A DNA stretch of 64,000 bases from Algoriphagus kandeliae (GCF_004571135.1 NZ_SPSB01000003.1:186001-250000); one strand, 5' to 3'. Numbered from the stretch's first letter, positions 42,342 through 52,543 are shown. Made by a program: numbers and translations. The notes: generated from the sequence alone by a model not told the origin.

Positions 42342-44876
42342 TCAAGCCGCATTCCTTGCAGCATTGATGATTCCGAACATACTTCGCAAAATCAATTTTT
42401 GAAGAACTGCTTTATCTTTTCCGTCTTCCAGCATGGTTTGAATCGCATATTGCTGAATAGTGATTAGAGGAAGCACAATTTTTTCCCGGATGGAAATGGA
42501 TGTTTTAATCACCGGATTATCCTTCATCAATTCATCCATCTCAGCGACTTTTTTGATTGCTTCAATTGATCGTTGATATTCCTCAAACATCAATTCCCAA
42601 AACTCGCTGTACTCAGGATTATTTTTCAAATAAGCAGTTGCTGGATAAAAACACTTATTCAATGACTGCATGGAATTTCCCAAAAGCGTCCTGAAAAATA
42701 GACTTGTCTGATACAAATTCTTCAGATCCTTGAGCTTACCCTTTTGTTCCATTTCGGAAATCGCCGCCCCTACGCCATAATAGCCTGGAATATTCTGTTT
42801 CATTTGTGCCCAAGAACCCACAAATGGAATCGCTCTCAAATCCTCAAACTTTAACCCCTCAGATTTACCACGCTTCAAAGGACGTGATCCAATATTGGTC
42901 ATTCCAAAATATTTGAGTGGAGTGACATGCTCCAAATAGGGAACAAACTTCGGATGGCTTTTGAATGCTTTATAAGCCTCATATCCACTATCCGCCAACT
43001 CGGCAATTAGAGTTCGCTGGGATTCGGAGAGATTTCTTTCTTCATCAGAATACAAATGATTTTCCATCCCTGCACTGAGCAATTGCTCGAAATTGTAGGT
43101 ACAGGAAGCCTGCTTTCCATAATTCGCTGAGATAGTTTGGCCTTGAATAGTCACCTGGATTTCAGCATTCTCGACTTGCTCACCTAAGGAAGCATAGAAA
43201 TTATGCATATTTCCACCTCCTCTGGCAGGCGGTCCTCCACGACCGTCAAAAAACACCACAGTGATGCCACTCTCCCTCGAAACCCGTGTCAATTCTTCTT
43301 TTGCCCGGAGAATAGACCAGTTGGCTTTCAAATATCCCCCATCCTTCGTCCCATCAGAAAATCCAAGCATGATAGTTTGCTTGTTTCCTCTTTTCTCCAA
43401 ATGTTTTTGATAGACAGGAAGCTGATAAAGAAAACTCATGATCTCAGGAGCGGCTGCCAAATCATCCACTGTTTCGAATAGCGGAACAATATCCAAAGGA
43501 AGCCCCGAACCATCTTGATCCAAAGTCAATTTTGCCAATTGGAAAACTTCCAATAGATGTTTAGCTGATTGGCAATTGGAAATTATATATCGATGAAGTG
43601 CGTTCTCTCCATTTTCCCGCTGAATATGCCCGATAGCTTCGAATGACAAGAGCATTTCACGATGGAATTCATCTTTAAATGCTTCTACTTTGGGTATTTT
43701 TTTCAAAGCCAGAATCTGCTCAATCTGTGCGTTTTCTTCAGATTCCCACTTTACTTTTTCAACCTCCATCAATTCATCCCAAAGCCCATCATGCTTCCGG
43801 CTATCCTGCCGCATATCCATGTAGGCAAAATGAAATCCGAAAATCCGAACCTTCAATATAAATTGATCTAGCAACTCCAAGAATAATCCGTCATGGTATT
43901 TAATTAGGGCTTCCCGAGCCAAGAGGAGTTCCTCCAGCAACTGATCGGCACTGTGATAAACAGGCTTTTCTTCAAAAAGCGTATCATAAATTCCCCGCTC
44001 TACCCGAAGCATCACCTCTTCCACATGCTTAAAGGTCAATCTTCGACGAAGCTTCCGAAGGTCCCGATAATAACATCTCAAAATCCATTTTTTCAATCGC
44101 TCTGCCACTTGCATAGTCGTTTGATGAGTTACAAATGGATTCCCATCCCGATCTCCTCCCGGCCAAAACCCGATTTTCAACAAACCTGGATTTTCCCAAC
44201 TATGGAGAGGCTGATCCAGCATTTTGAGCAATCGAATCATGATATCGGAAACACTCTGATAAAAAATATTTTCCAAATACCAGATCAAGCTGACTGCTTC
44301 CTCATAAGGGCTTGGTTTTTCCCGCTTAATGAAACCGGTTTTCCCTAATTGTTGGAGCAATAAATTGATCCGGCCAATATCATCATGACGAATTGCGTCT
44401 TCCATATCCGTAATGATCCCCAGTACATTTCCGGGATAAAACTGAGTGGGGTGAGCGGTCAAAGTCAGTCGAACAGAGAATGTTTTCAGTTTTTCGATCA
44501 ACTCTTCTTTTTTGCGATCATCTCCAGCTCGGGTAATCAATGCTTTGATTGAGCCTTTTCCGCCTAGATCATTGATTTTTTCATAAGCAGCATCTTCAAT
44601 CGAATCAAAAAGTACTACCTGACGCTCCACATATTGGATCATTTGAAACAGTAAATCATTCTGTTCCTTCTCCGAATTTTGAGGCATCATTTCTTCAAAA
44701 AAGCCCTCGATAATTTCCCTAGGAGATTTTCCCTCCTCAAAGCCTTTTTGACATGATGTCGCCAATAGAGGCAACATGGTTCCTGTTCGAAAAATGTTAT
44801 CAAAGGGCAAATCAAGAAAAAGTGAATTATAGATTGTGAATCTTTTCGCTACTTCTATATCGTAGTTGGTGTGCAT
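42342..44876 (-). CDS. ppc: phosphoenolpyruvate carboxylase
   Basis: An 844-residue enzyme with the catalytic signatures of PEPC: LTLTAHPTQFYPG, GFWPGGDRDGNPFV, MLGFSDGTKDGGYLKANW, VVFFDGRGGPPARGGG and GSRPLKRG. It converts PEP and bicarbonate to oxaloacetate, replenishing the TCA cycle. Monocistronic. Shorter than the about 880-residue E. coli enzyme by the N-terminal part, as is common outside enterobacteria. Confidence 0.95.
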   Translation of the reverse strand: MHTNYDIEVAKRFTIYNSLFLDLPFDNIFRTGTMLPLLATSCQKGFEEGKSPREIIEGFFEEMMPQNSEKEQNDLLFQMIQYVERQVVLFDSIEDAAYEKINDLGGKGSIKALITRAGDDRKKEELIEKLKTFSVRLTLTAHPTQFYPGNVLGIITDMEDAIRHDDIGRINLLLQQLGKTGFIKREKPSPYEEAVSLIWYLENIFYQSVSDIMIRLLKMLDQPLHSWENPGLLKIGFWPGGDRDGNPFVTHQTTMQVAERLKKWILRCYYRDLRKLRRRLTFKHVEEVMLRVERGIYDTLFEEKPVYHSADQLLEELLLAREALIKYHDGLFLELLDQFILKVRIFGFHFAYMDMRQDSRKHDGLWDELMEVEKVKWESEENAQIEQILALKKIPKVEAFKDEFHREMLLSFEAIGHIQRENGENALHRYIISNCQSAKHLLEVFQLAKLTLDQDGSGLPLDIVPLFETVDDLAAAPEIMSFLYQLPVYQKHLEKRGNKQTIMLGFSDGTKDGGYLKANWSILRAKEELTRVSRESGITVVFFDGRGGPPARGGGNMHNFYASLGEQVENAEIQVTIQGQTISANYGKQASCTYNFEQLLSAGMENHLYSDEERNLSESQRTLIAELADSGYEAYKAFKSHPKFVPYLEHVTPLKYFGMTNIGSRPLKRGKSEGLKFEDLRAIPFVGSWAQMKQNIPGYYGVGAAISEMEQKGKLKDLKNLYQTSLFFRTLLGNSMQSLNKCFYPATAYLKNNPEYSEFWELMFEEYQRSIEAIKKVAEMDELMKDNPVIKTSISIREKIVLPLITIQQYAIQTMLEDGKDKAVLQKLILRSMFGIINAARNAA

Positions 44877-45026
44877 TTCAGTGTGATTATTAGTAGGCTT
44901 AAATTAAAAATAATTCCCCTTTTTAGCGAAAAATTTAGCAATTCTTCAAAAAGAATCCTGAATTATTTCCTTTCTTTCATCGGACCTGAATAAGGAATTA
45001 GCTTTTATTTTTTTGTACTTTTCTGA

Positions 45027-46145
45027 ATGAAAAAAATCATCCCCCTCCTTTTTTGCTTAGTCGCATTGTCCTGCCAGCAAAAAACCATTGAAACCACCTC
45101 AACGATGAATTATCAGTTTTTAGTGGGTTCCTATACGGATGGACCCGAAGAAGGAATTAGTCTTTTGACTTTTTTTCCAGATCAAAATTCCTTATCCCTT
45201 CAAACTATCGCGGAAGGGATTCAAAACCCTTCTTTTGTAATTGAAGTAGGCAATCAGGTTTTTTCGGTAGAAGAAATTGAAGGCATCGTAGGTGGAAATG
45301 TTTTGAGTTTCGAATGGGATGATAATCGTCAATCACTTCAGCAGCTATCAACAATACCAACCAATGGCAACCATCCCTGCCATTTATCTTACCATGACGG
45401 TTTTCTTGTGGTGAGTAATTACTCTGGCGGCAATTTTTCCATTATCGAAGTTCAAGAAGATGGAATACTAGCTCTCCGGCAAATTGTACAGCATAGTGGC
45501 AACAGTGTCAATTCAGATAGGCAAGAATCTGCCCATGTTCACAGTGCAAATTTTAGCCCTGATGGCAAGTTTTTATTTGTTGCCGACTTAGGTACTGATA
45601 AGATTTACAGCTATCAATTTGATCCTGAAAAACCTGAACCGGCAAGCTTGTTCGAAGAATTCCCTATGAATCCCGGGGATGGGCCAAGACATTTGACTTT
45701 TTCTCCAGATGGGAATGAGGCATTTGTGGTTCAGGAATTAACCGCTGTTTTAGAAGTATTTTCATATAATGAAGGAAAAATTATTTCTAAACAACGACTT
45801 CCCTTAACACCTGAAGGGTTTGAAGGGTCCGTTGGAGCAGCTGAAGTCCGGGTATCTCCAGATGGAAAACATGTATATGCTTCCAATCGAGGAGATGCGA
45901 ATACTATTTCAGTTTTTGCCAATAATGCGGATGGAAGTTATTCTTTGGTAGAACATGTTCCCTCAGGAGGAATTATGCCAAGGAATTTTAACTTAAGCCC
46001 AGACGGAGACTTTCTATTAGTAGCCCATCAGGCCTCGGAAGATATCGTGGTTTTCAAGCGAGATCAAACAACGGGCAAACTTACTCCCACTGACCTGAGC
46101 ATAGAAGCACCCAAACCGGTTTACTTATTTAGTCTTTCTAATTAG
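45027..46145 (+). CDS. lactonase (6-phosphogluconolactonase-like) beta-propeller lipoprotein
   Basis: A 372-residue protein of the seven-bladed lactonase family (PF10282): YQFLVGSYTDGPEEGISLL, SPDGKFLFVADLGTDKIYSYQFDPE, GPRHLTFSPDGNEAFVVQEL. The N-terminus is a lipoprotein signal (LVALSCQQK), so it is exported, unlike cytoplasmic 6-phosphogluconolactonase. A sugar lactone in the periplasm is a possible substrate; not proven. Its stop overlaps the convergent menC-like gene by 4 bp. Confidence 0.87.
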   Translation: MKKIIPLLFCLVALSCQQKTIETTSTMNYQFLVGSYTDGPEEGISLLTFFPDQNSLSLQTIAEGIQNPSFVIEVGNQVFSVEEIEGIVGGNVLSFEWDDNRQSLQQLSTIPTNGNHPCHLSYHDGFLVVSNYSGGNFSIIEVQEDGILALRQIVQHSGNSVNSDRQESAHVHSANFSPDGKFLFVADLGTDKIYSYQFDPEKPEPASLFEEFPMNPGDGPRHLTFSPDGNEAFVVQELTAVLEVFSYNEGKIISKQRLPLTPEGFEGSVGAAEVRVSPDGKHVYASNRGDANTISVFANNADGSYSLVEHVPSGGIMPRNFNLSPDGDFLLVAHQASEDIVVFKRDQTTGKLTPTDLSIEAPKPVYLFSLSN

Positions 46146-47212
46146 GAAGGTTCTTCCCAAGGAATTGCGGAATCATATCTGATTTCTCCATTGGAGATGA
46201 CCAAAGGAGACTCCAGATTATTGTAATACAACTGTCCTGTCCCCAATCCCTGTGGAATTGTTGGGTCGTAGCTTGAAGCTAGCTGTGAAATAGCATTTAG
46301 GCCAATATTACTTTCCAAAGCAGAAGTCATCCACCAGCCTATTTGTCGTTGTTCTGCCTTGGCTATCCAATCTTTTGTTTCTAAAAATCCACCAACCAAA
46401 GTTGGTTTCAAAATAATATGCTGAGGTTGGATTTGGTCCAAAAGACTGGGTTTGTTTTCGACACCAATTAATTCTTCATCAAGGGCAATGGGCAAAGGTG
46501 TTTTTTCGCAAAGCAGGGCCATTTCCTCCCATTGGCCAGCACGAATCGGCTGCTCAATACTATGGATATCCAAGTCTGCCAGTTTGCCTAATTTTTCCAT
46601 CGCTTCAGCCGGTGAAAAAGCCCCATTCGCATCTACACGTAGAACCAAATCCTCGTTTCCATATTCGGACCGAATGTATTTCAACAAGTCCAATTCCTGC
46701 TCAAAATCAATGGCTCCAATCTTCATTTTGATACAAGAAAATCCCTGCGAAATTTTGGCATCAATTTGCTGACGCATGAATTCTTTTTCCCCCATCCAAA
46801 TCAAACCATTAATAGGTATTGGCTTCTTGTTGTCATAAAATGAGTTGGGGAAAAAGCGCTTTCTACCACCCTGCATCAAGTCCAAAACAGCCATCTCCAA
46901 ACCAAAGCGGAAAGATGGTAAATGTGAAGGCACTAGGGATTGAATCATCGATAGAAGCTGCTTTTCCTCATTAGGAAAATCGATGGATTGGAATTTTTCT
47001 AAATACTCTTGGATTTGTATTTCAAAATCAGGCAAATCATCTAGACTTAATTTCACCAAAGGAGCCGCTTCTCCCCAACCGAATCGATCTGGATTTTCAG
47101 GGTCTTGAGCCTTGATCCACCAAATTTTCCGGCTTGTCAATACCCCACGGGAGGTTCCGGCTTCAAATTTAAAATCCAAGGTTCTAGGGATACAGCTAAA
47201 CTTTAAAAACAT
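46142..47212 (-). CDS. menC: o-succinylbenzoate synthase / dipeptide-epimerase-like enolase superfamily enzyme
   Basis: A 357-residue enolase-superfamily protein (start at ATG 47212; a TTG 18 codons earlier is unlikely because it falls within the queA promoter region). Signatures: KxK in SCIKMKIGAIDF, metal ligands in LRVDANGAFSP, SIEQPI, PIALDEELIGV, and the second lysine in IILKPTLVGG. Closest by eye to MenC-type enzymes of menaquinone biosynthesis, though members also act as epimerases. Divergent from queA. Confidence 0.75.
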   Translation of the reverse strand: MFLKFSCIPRTLDFKFEAGTSRGVLTSRKIWWIKAQDPENPDRFGWGEAAPLVKLSLDDLPDFEIQIQEYLEKFQSIDFPNEEKQLLSMIQSLVPSHLPSFRFGLEMAVLDLMQGGRKRFFPNSFYDNKKPIPINGLIWMGEKEFMRQQIDAKISQGFSCIKMKIGAIDFEQELDLLKYIRSEYGNEDLVLRVDANGAFSPAEAMEKLGKLADLDIHSIEQPIRAGQWEEMALLCEKTPLPIALDEELIGVENKPSLLDQIQPQHIILKPTLVGGFLETKDWIAKAEQRQIGWWMTSALESNIGLNAISQLASSYDPTIPQGLGTGQLYYNNLESPLVISNGEIRYDSAIPWEEPS

Positions 47213-47226
47213 AGCTTCTGAATGAA

Positions 47227-47259
47227 TTTGATAGGGTTGAAATGAATGGCCTATATTTG
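47227..47259 (+). promoter_or_regulatory. promoter of queA
   Basis: TTTG (47227-47230), 21 nt, then TATATTTG (47252-47259), matching the Bacteroidota -33/-7 consensus. Transcription would begin near 47265, which favours the GTG at 47280 over the TTG at 47268 as the queA start. Confidence 0.7.
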
Positions 47260-47279
47260 CAACCAAATTGCTAAAGCCA

Positions 47280-48482
47280 GTGCAGAAAGTAAACTTAAAA
47301 GAATACGAATATACGCTCCCTGAGGAAAGAATAGCGAAATATCCATTAGAAAAGCGGGATCATTCCAAATTACTCCACTATCGAAAAGGAGTGATTACGC
47401 ATCATCATTTTTATGATTTGCCCCAGTTCTTGGAAAAAGGCACTCTTTTAGTTTATAATGACACCAAAGTAATTCCAGCTCGACTGATTTTTCAACGGGA
47501 AACGGGAGCAAGAATCGAGATTTTTCTTTTGCATCCAGCAGCTCCCACAACAGTCATCCCTGAAATCATGTTAGCCACCCATCCTGTCACTTGGGAGGTC
47601 ATGATCGGTAATGCTAAAAAATGGAAGTCCGATGAAACTCTCCGGGGTCGATTAACTATTCAGGGTAAGGAAATTATTCTTGAAGCCAAACTAGCTGATC
47701 GGGAAAAGAAACTGGTAGAATTTAGCTGGAATTCAACAGAGATTCCTTTCGTAGATATCGTAGAGGCGAGTGGAGAAATCCCGCTTCCACCCTACCTGAA
47801 TCGACAAGCGGAAGAAGCTGATAAAGATCGCTACCAAACGGTTTACTCTGAGAAAGAAGGCGCCGTAGCTGCTCCAACCGCAGGTCTTCATTTTACAGAG
47901 AAAGTTTTTGAGGAACTTCGAAACAAAGGAGTTCAAGAAGCTCAGGTCACACTTCACGTAAGTGCAGGAACTTTTCAGCCGATAAAAGTAGACGATGTGA
48001 CGCTCCACCCTATGCATAGCGAGCAAATTCACATTTCCTCAAGAACCATTCAGCAACTGATTGACAATAATAACCAAACAGTAGCAGTAGGTACAACCTC
48101 GGTTAGAACCTTGGAAAGTCTTTATTGGTATGGGGTGAAACTTTTGGAAAATCTGGGAAATGAATTTCAAATTGAAAAACTCTTTCCCTATCGGGATCGA
48201 GACAGTCTTCCAAGCAAAAAAGAGGCACTTCAAGCAATTCTAAGGCAGATGAAGTCTGATGGGAAAGAAGAAATTATGGGAGAAACTGAGATTTTTATTT
48301 TCCCAGGCTATGAATTCAAAATGATAGATGGCTTGATCACCAATTTTCATCAGCCGGGAACCACGCTAATGTTATTAATTGGATCCATGATAGGAGATGA
48401 TTGGAAGAAGGTTTACCAGGAAGCCTTGGACAAGGATTACCGATTCTTAAGTTACGGAGACAGCAGCTTATTGTGGCTATAG
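47280..48482 (+). CDS. queA: S-adenosylmethionine:tRNA ribosyltransferase-isomerase QueA
   Basis: A 401-residue protein in the GTG-start form beginning VQKVNLKEYEYTLPEERIA, the position where QueA proteins start; a TTG four codons upstream is the alternative. Motifs: LLVYNDTKVIPARL, APTAGLHFTEKVFEEL, HLHVSAGTFQPIK-type region, TTSVRTLESL and ITNFHQPGTTLMLLI. It makes epoxyqueuosine at position 34 of tRNAs, so queuosine is made in this organism. No other queuosine gene is in the window. Confidence 0.93.
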   Translation: MQKVNLKEYEYTLPEERIAKYPLEKRDHSKLLHYRKGVITHHHFYDLPQFLEKGTLLVYNDTKVIPARLIFQRETGARIEIFLLHPAAPTTVIPEIMLATHPVTWEVMIGNAKKWKSDETLRGRLTIQGKEIILEAKLADREKKLVEFSWNSTEIPFVDIVEASGEIPLPPYLNRQAEEADKDRYQTVYSEKEGAVAAPTAGLHFTEKVFEELRNKGVQEAQVTLHVSAGTFQPIKVDDVTLHPMHSEQIHISSRTIQQLIDNNNQTVAVGTTSVRTLESLYWYGVKLLENLGNEFQIEKLFPYRDRDSLPSKKEALQAILRQMKSDGKEEIMGETEIFIFPGYEFKMIDGLITNFHQPGTTLMLLIGSMIGDDWKKVYQEALDKDYRFLSYGDSSLLWL

Positions 48483-48483
48483 G

Positions 48484-48888
48484 TTATTCCCCTCCCAATT
48501 TCTGAATCCCTTCGATTAAGCGTTGATAATAGGTCCTTCCAACTGGAATAGTGTGTTCTTCAATTTTAACTTCCCGAGTAGATATAGAAATAATTTCTTC
48601 TAGTCGAACAATATAGCTTTTATGAATTCGCATGAATTGGTCTTTCGGAAGAGCATCTTCGAAATCCTTGAGAATATTCCGAACTGACACCACAAATCCT
48701 TTGGTCACTAAAGTGGTATAATTTCCATCACCTTGAAGCCAAAGAATATCCTGAAATTTAACTTTCACTAAGGAACCTTCTTGCCTGACAAAAATGGCAT
48801 CTTTGATCAACAGCTTAGAAGTATTTTCAAGAGCTGCCTGACCATTTCCATTCCCATTCTTTTTAACACCTTCCAATAACTCTTTCAT
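48484..48888 (-). CDS. LytTR-type DNA-binding regulator
   Basis: A 134-residue protein from the ATG at 48888 (a GTG at 48924 is the alternative). The LytTR domain occupies about residues 40-130: DILWLQGDGNYTTLVTKGF, FMRIHKSYIVRLEEI, IPVGRTYYQRLIEGI. No receiver domain or transmembrane segment is present, so it is a stand-alone LytTR protein. Target and signal unknown. Convergent with queA. Confidence 0.88.
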   Translation of the reverse strand: MKELLEGVKKNGNGNGQAALENTSKLLIKDAIFVRQEGSLVKVKFQDILWLQGDGNYTTLVTKGFVVSVRNILKDFEDALPKDQFMRIHKSYIVRLEEIISISTREVKIEEHTIPVGRTYYQRLIEGIQKLGGE

Positions 48889-49176
48889 GCTGAATCCATT
48901 TACAGTTGAAAACCTCAATCTCACAGCATTGTTTTAATTGTTTCAGAATTCCTTATTTCCTTGGTGATTTCATTATCATTAATAGAAAAAATTAATCCAA
49001 TTAACATCTAGGTTTAAGGAAAAGATTTGACTTAAAAACTAGAGTATGGGAATTAAGAAATAGTTCCTTGCCATTGGTTTGTAATTCTTTACATTTTTGA
49101 ATTCTTAGTACGTAAATTGAAGGGGTATTTTTGATATAACCAATGAATTTGGAAAACCTTTGAACTCACATCTGAT

Positions 49177-50655
49177 ATGAGATTCCGGATACTTCTTTTT
49201 TTGATTATTCCTTTTATTTCTTCCTGTAAGGATGAAACGCCTCCTCCTGATCCAGTAATTCCTCCTGGAAATTCAGAAGTCTTGATTCAAGCTATTCAAT
49301 TAAGCAACTACTCCGTAAGTACGGATCACAACTTCAAATCTGAATGGAATCTGATTTTTAAAAACAAGGAGACGATGGAAACCTATTCTTTGGTGTTTCT
49401 GCCTAACCGATTTCCTCATCAAGAAAAAATCGTTCTCCCATTTGGGGAATATAGCTATTCTTTTGAATCGGATCCAATTCCAGAGTTTTCAGAGTTCCTC
49501 CCCGTTCGTATTCAAGGTGAGTTTGAAGCAAAAACTGAAAAAACTGACCTGAGTTTATCAGGCATTGGATTAAGCGAAATGATTCGGATTAATGCCAATT
49601 TCCCCATGTCAGCCCCACAAATAGTCAGCCCTATTGAAACGTCTTTCTATGCGATTCAGGATTTTTTCAGAATCTATACCAACTCTGATCAATTTCTCAA
49701 ATTGAAAGTGGAGAATCCTGGTAGCTATGACTATCTCACCCTATTTCAAAATGCCGCAAACTCCAACAGCATCCGACTTTATTGGCCTGATTCTGAGTTT
49801 ATTTATGATGGAGCTATTCGACTGAATGAAGATGGATTCCCTTTAACCTTACCTTTGACTCCAATAGCCGATTTGGATGATTCACAAAATGAAACCTCTG
49901 GATTGGCTCAGTTCGAAGGCAGATTATTTGCTATAAACGATGGCGATAATCCCAACCGCATTTATGAATTGGACCCTATTTCCGGCGAAGTACTTCGAAG
50001 TATCTTGGTTGAAAATGCCATCAATAGGGACTGGGAAAGTTTAGCTCAAAGCGAGACGCATTTGTTCATCGGTGATTTTGGGAATAATCAAGGAACTCGA
50101 CAAGATTTAGCAATCTATCGGATCCCTTGGCAGCAAGTTTTAAATCAAGAAACTGTCCAAGCTGAAAAAATAGACTTTCGCTATATCAATCAAGATGATT
50201 TCAGTCCAAGTGAAACCCATCGTTTTGACTGTGAAGCCTTTTTATTTTGGGAAGGAAAACTCCACCTTTTTACTAAAAATAGAGCAAGTGAAGACAGTGA
50301 TCATCATGTCTTACCCATCGAGCCTGGTAACTATATCACGGAATTTGTAGAGACACTTCCTGTGAATAAATTGGTGACAGGTGCGTGCATTGATCCTATC
50401 AGTGGAAAAGTTATTCTCTTGGGCTATAAGTTGCCACTTCAGGGATTCCTTTCTCTTTGGGAAGGAATGAATGGAGAATTGTTAGGAGAAAACTTTGGAA
50501 GGATACAAATTGCTGAATTCCCCATGGGGTTAACCGAAGGGATTGTATTTACGCCTGAGGGAAATACTTGGATTAGTTCCGAGCGAGTTGGAATAGCAAA
50601 TGTGGTAGAAATTAATCCTCAGCTTGGTATTGTCGGGCTAGAAGGGATATTTTAA
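49177..50655 (+). CDS. exported lipoprotein with propeller-like C-terminal part, unknown
   Basis: A 492-residue lipoprotein (signal ends PFISSC, followed by a Pro-rich linker). The C-terminal 260 residues have repeated strand motifs (FAINDGDNPNRIYELDP, TNLFIGDFGNNQGTRQDLAIYR-like, GNTWISSERVGIANVVEINP) suggesting a beta-propeller. Upstream, a possible -7 box TATTTTTG (49126-49133) lacks a well-placed -33. No family assigned. It overlaps the convergent PAS-protein gene by 4 bp. Confidence 0.75.
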   Translation: MRFRILLFLIIPFISSCKDETPPPDPVIPPGNSEVLIQAIQLSNYSVSTDHNFKSEWNLIFKNKETMETYSLVFLPNRFPHQEKIVLPFGEYSYSFESDPIPEFSEFLPVRIQGEFEAKTEKTDLSLSGIGLSEMIRINANFPMSAPQIVSPIETSFYAIQDFFRIYTNSDQFLKLKVENPGSYDYLTLFQNAANSNSIRLYWPDSEFIYDGAIRLNEDGFPLTLPLTPIADLDDSQNETSGLAQFEGRLFAINDGDNPNRIYELDPISGEVLRSILVENAINRDWESLAQSETHLFIGDFGNNQGTRQDLAIYRIPWQQVLNQETVQAEKIDFRYINQDDFSPSETHRFDCEAFLFWEGKLHLFTKNRASEDSDHHVLPIEPGNYITEFVETLPVNKLVTGACIDPISGKVILLGYKLPLQGFLSLWEGMNGELLGENFGRIQIAEFPMGLTEGIVFTPEGNTWISSERVGIANVVEINPQLGIVGLEGIF

Positions 50656-51959
50656 TCGAAAGCGGCTACTTGCTTTGCATTGGTTCGAATCACTTGATCC
50701 AGTTCTTCCGCAAGTGGTCGTAAATAGGAAAAGTACTTTTTGTTTTCAGAATCCAGCTTACGGGAATCGATCAAATCTAATAGTCCGAGCATGGATGAAA
50801 GTGGCGACCTGAGTATGTAGGAAGGCTGGACTACCAATTCTTTCAGTTGCTGGTTTTCCAACTGGATATGCTCCACTCGCTTCTGAATATGACTCAAATC
50901 AATTCCCTGAACCAAAAACACATTTGGAGTGGAAAGTCTTTTGATCCTAAACTGCCATAATTCTCGTGATCCAGCAGCATTAATTTTCCATTCAAAAAAA
51001 TTTTCTTCTCTCCCTTTCACGTCGTTGATTTTATTGAGAATTTTCTCGTAAAACCCGAGCCTTTGCCCAAGATTTAACTCAACACCAAATGAAGGCTGTC
51101 TATAAACCCAATCCTCTGTAATTTGAATAGCCTTGGCATTGGATTGCAATAAAACCAGCTTGTCATTGATTACCCAAACAGGTCCAGGAATCAATTCCAA
51201 AGCTTCTTGAGAAACATATGTCTTTGAAGATTTTCTGATGTTTGCACTGGAATTGAATCCAACTAAAACCGAAATATTTTTCTCCTGCTTGAATAACGTA
51301 AGCCTCACCTCTCCACATGCAGGAGTAGAAGCTTCCAATTGCAAAAATTTATCTTTACCATTCCACTGATTTAGCTTTACCAGATCTTCAGGAAGAAAGC
51401 AAATAAATGATTGCAGGCTAAGGACTTGTTTACTCGAAGAAGGGATTTGAAGAATATTTTTGGACAAATCATCCGCTTCCAAAATATTCAAATCGGAATC
51501 AATCTTGATCACTCCATAGTCCAAGATGTCCAATAAATGTTCCAGAGGCAGTTCTTCTTCCAAATAACGAAGAGGCAGGCCAATTCCTATAAAACCAACA
51601 GGATCGTTTTCTTGGTTGACCACCATGGAAAACTCCCACCAAATCGAATCCGAAAGGCTACCTTTTTCCCATTTCATTAAAAAATGAGCTTTGGATTTTG
51701 GATTCAATAAAAGCCTTTCTAGGAGTTCCTCCATTTCGGATTGATTACCAGGCGCAATCAAATCAAAGATGGAGTTGGTGGTTTTAGTTTTTGATTGACG
51801 GAAAAATAATTGGTTGGCATCCTGAACATTCCCTTCGATGTCCAGCAGGACACAAAGAAAGTGTTCAGACTCTTCCAGAAACACTGGAATACGTTTCTCA
51901 TTATCAGTGAAGCTTACCAAAACAGGAGTTGAAAAGGGTGATAAGTTGAGTTTTCTCAA
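50652..51959 (-). CDS. PAS-domain protein with degenerate histidine-kinase dimerisation segment
   Basis: A 435-residue cytoplasmic protein with several PAS-like segments (SEHFLCVLLDIEGNVQDANQLFF; AGSRELWQFRIKRLS). The last about 60 residues resemble a HisKA helix (SYILRSPLSSMLGLLDLI), but the position of the phospho-accepting His is Tyr (about 377), and there is no ATPase domain. So it is not a standard kinase; it may bind or inhibit partners, or dimerise. It starts at a TTG (no in-frame ATG near). Confidence 0.7.
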   Translation of the reverse strand: MRKLNLSPFSTPVLVSFTDNEKRIPVFLEESEHFLCVLLDIEGNVQDANQLFFRQSKTKTTNSIFDLIAPGNQSEMEELLERLLLNPKSKAHFLMKWEKGSLSDSIWWEFSMVVNQENDPVGFIGIGLPLRYLEEELPLEHLLDILDYGVIKIDSDLNILEADDLSKNILQIPSSSKQVLSLQSFICFLPEDLVKLNQWNGKDKFLQLEASTPACGEVRLTLFKQEKNISVLVGFNSSANIRKSSKTYVSQEALELIPGPVWVINDKLVLLQSNAKAIQITEDWVYRQPSFGVELNLGQRLGFYEKILNKINDVKGREENFFEWKINAAGSRELWQFRIKRLSTPNVFLVQGIDLSHIQKRVEHIQLENQQLKELVVQPSYILRSPLSSMLGLLDLIDSRKLDSENKKYFSYLRPLAEELDQVIRTNAKQVAAFD

Positions 51960-52131
51960 GCCAAATGTTAAAAAATATTTTTATAAAAAAAATCTAATTT
52001 TTCTCAAACAAAATTCTGAAAAATACTGATTATCAGCATTTTATTTGTTCCAATAAAAGAAAAAGTAGCTACTGAATCGAAAAATGTTTTTCATCCCAAA
52101 AGGGGGTTGCGAAAAAAAATCAAAAAAAAAT

Positions 52132-52383
52132 TTAAATGAAATCAGATAGCTGTCGAAATTCCTTGTAATCGATCTCTTTTACCAGCAAAATCAGGCAATG
52201 AGCTAGCTCCTGTTTGCAAATACTCACTTCATACGGCCAAGGATTTCCTTGGACCTTTTTAATTTCTTCTGATCCAAACAAGCGTTCCATTTCATCTTTA
52301 TTATCAGACTGGACCAAAAGGACACCCTGTTTCTCAGAGATATTGGAGATTAAAAACCTTGCTGTTCTGGTTTGAATAAGCAT
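52132..52383 (-). CDS. small protein of unknown function
   Basis: An 83-residue protein from ATG 52383 (MLIQTRTARFLISNISEKQG). Mixed alpha/beta, no signal or membrane segment. It is same-strand with the PAS protein, 172 bp upstream of it. It reads like a real coding frame (few rare residues, normal composition), but no family is recognised. Confidence 0.55.
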   Translation of the reverse strand: MLIQTRTARFLISNISEKQGVLLVQSDNKDEMERLFGSEEIKKVQGNPWPYEVSICKQELAHCLILLVKEIDYKEFRQLSDFI

Positions 52384-52543
52384 TTTGGAAAAATTTGAAG
52401 GCAAATTAGAAAAAGGTCAGAAACCAAAAATCCCATAAACTGGGTAATTTTTAACTTTTGAAGAAAATTGTCGGAAAATCAATTTGAAAATGAGGACGTT
52501 ATAAAATATTTACAAAAAGGAGACTAGAAGCATCTCAATTAAC

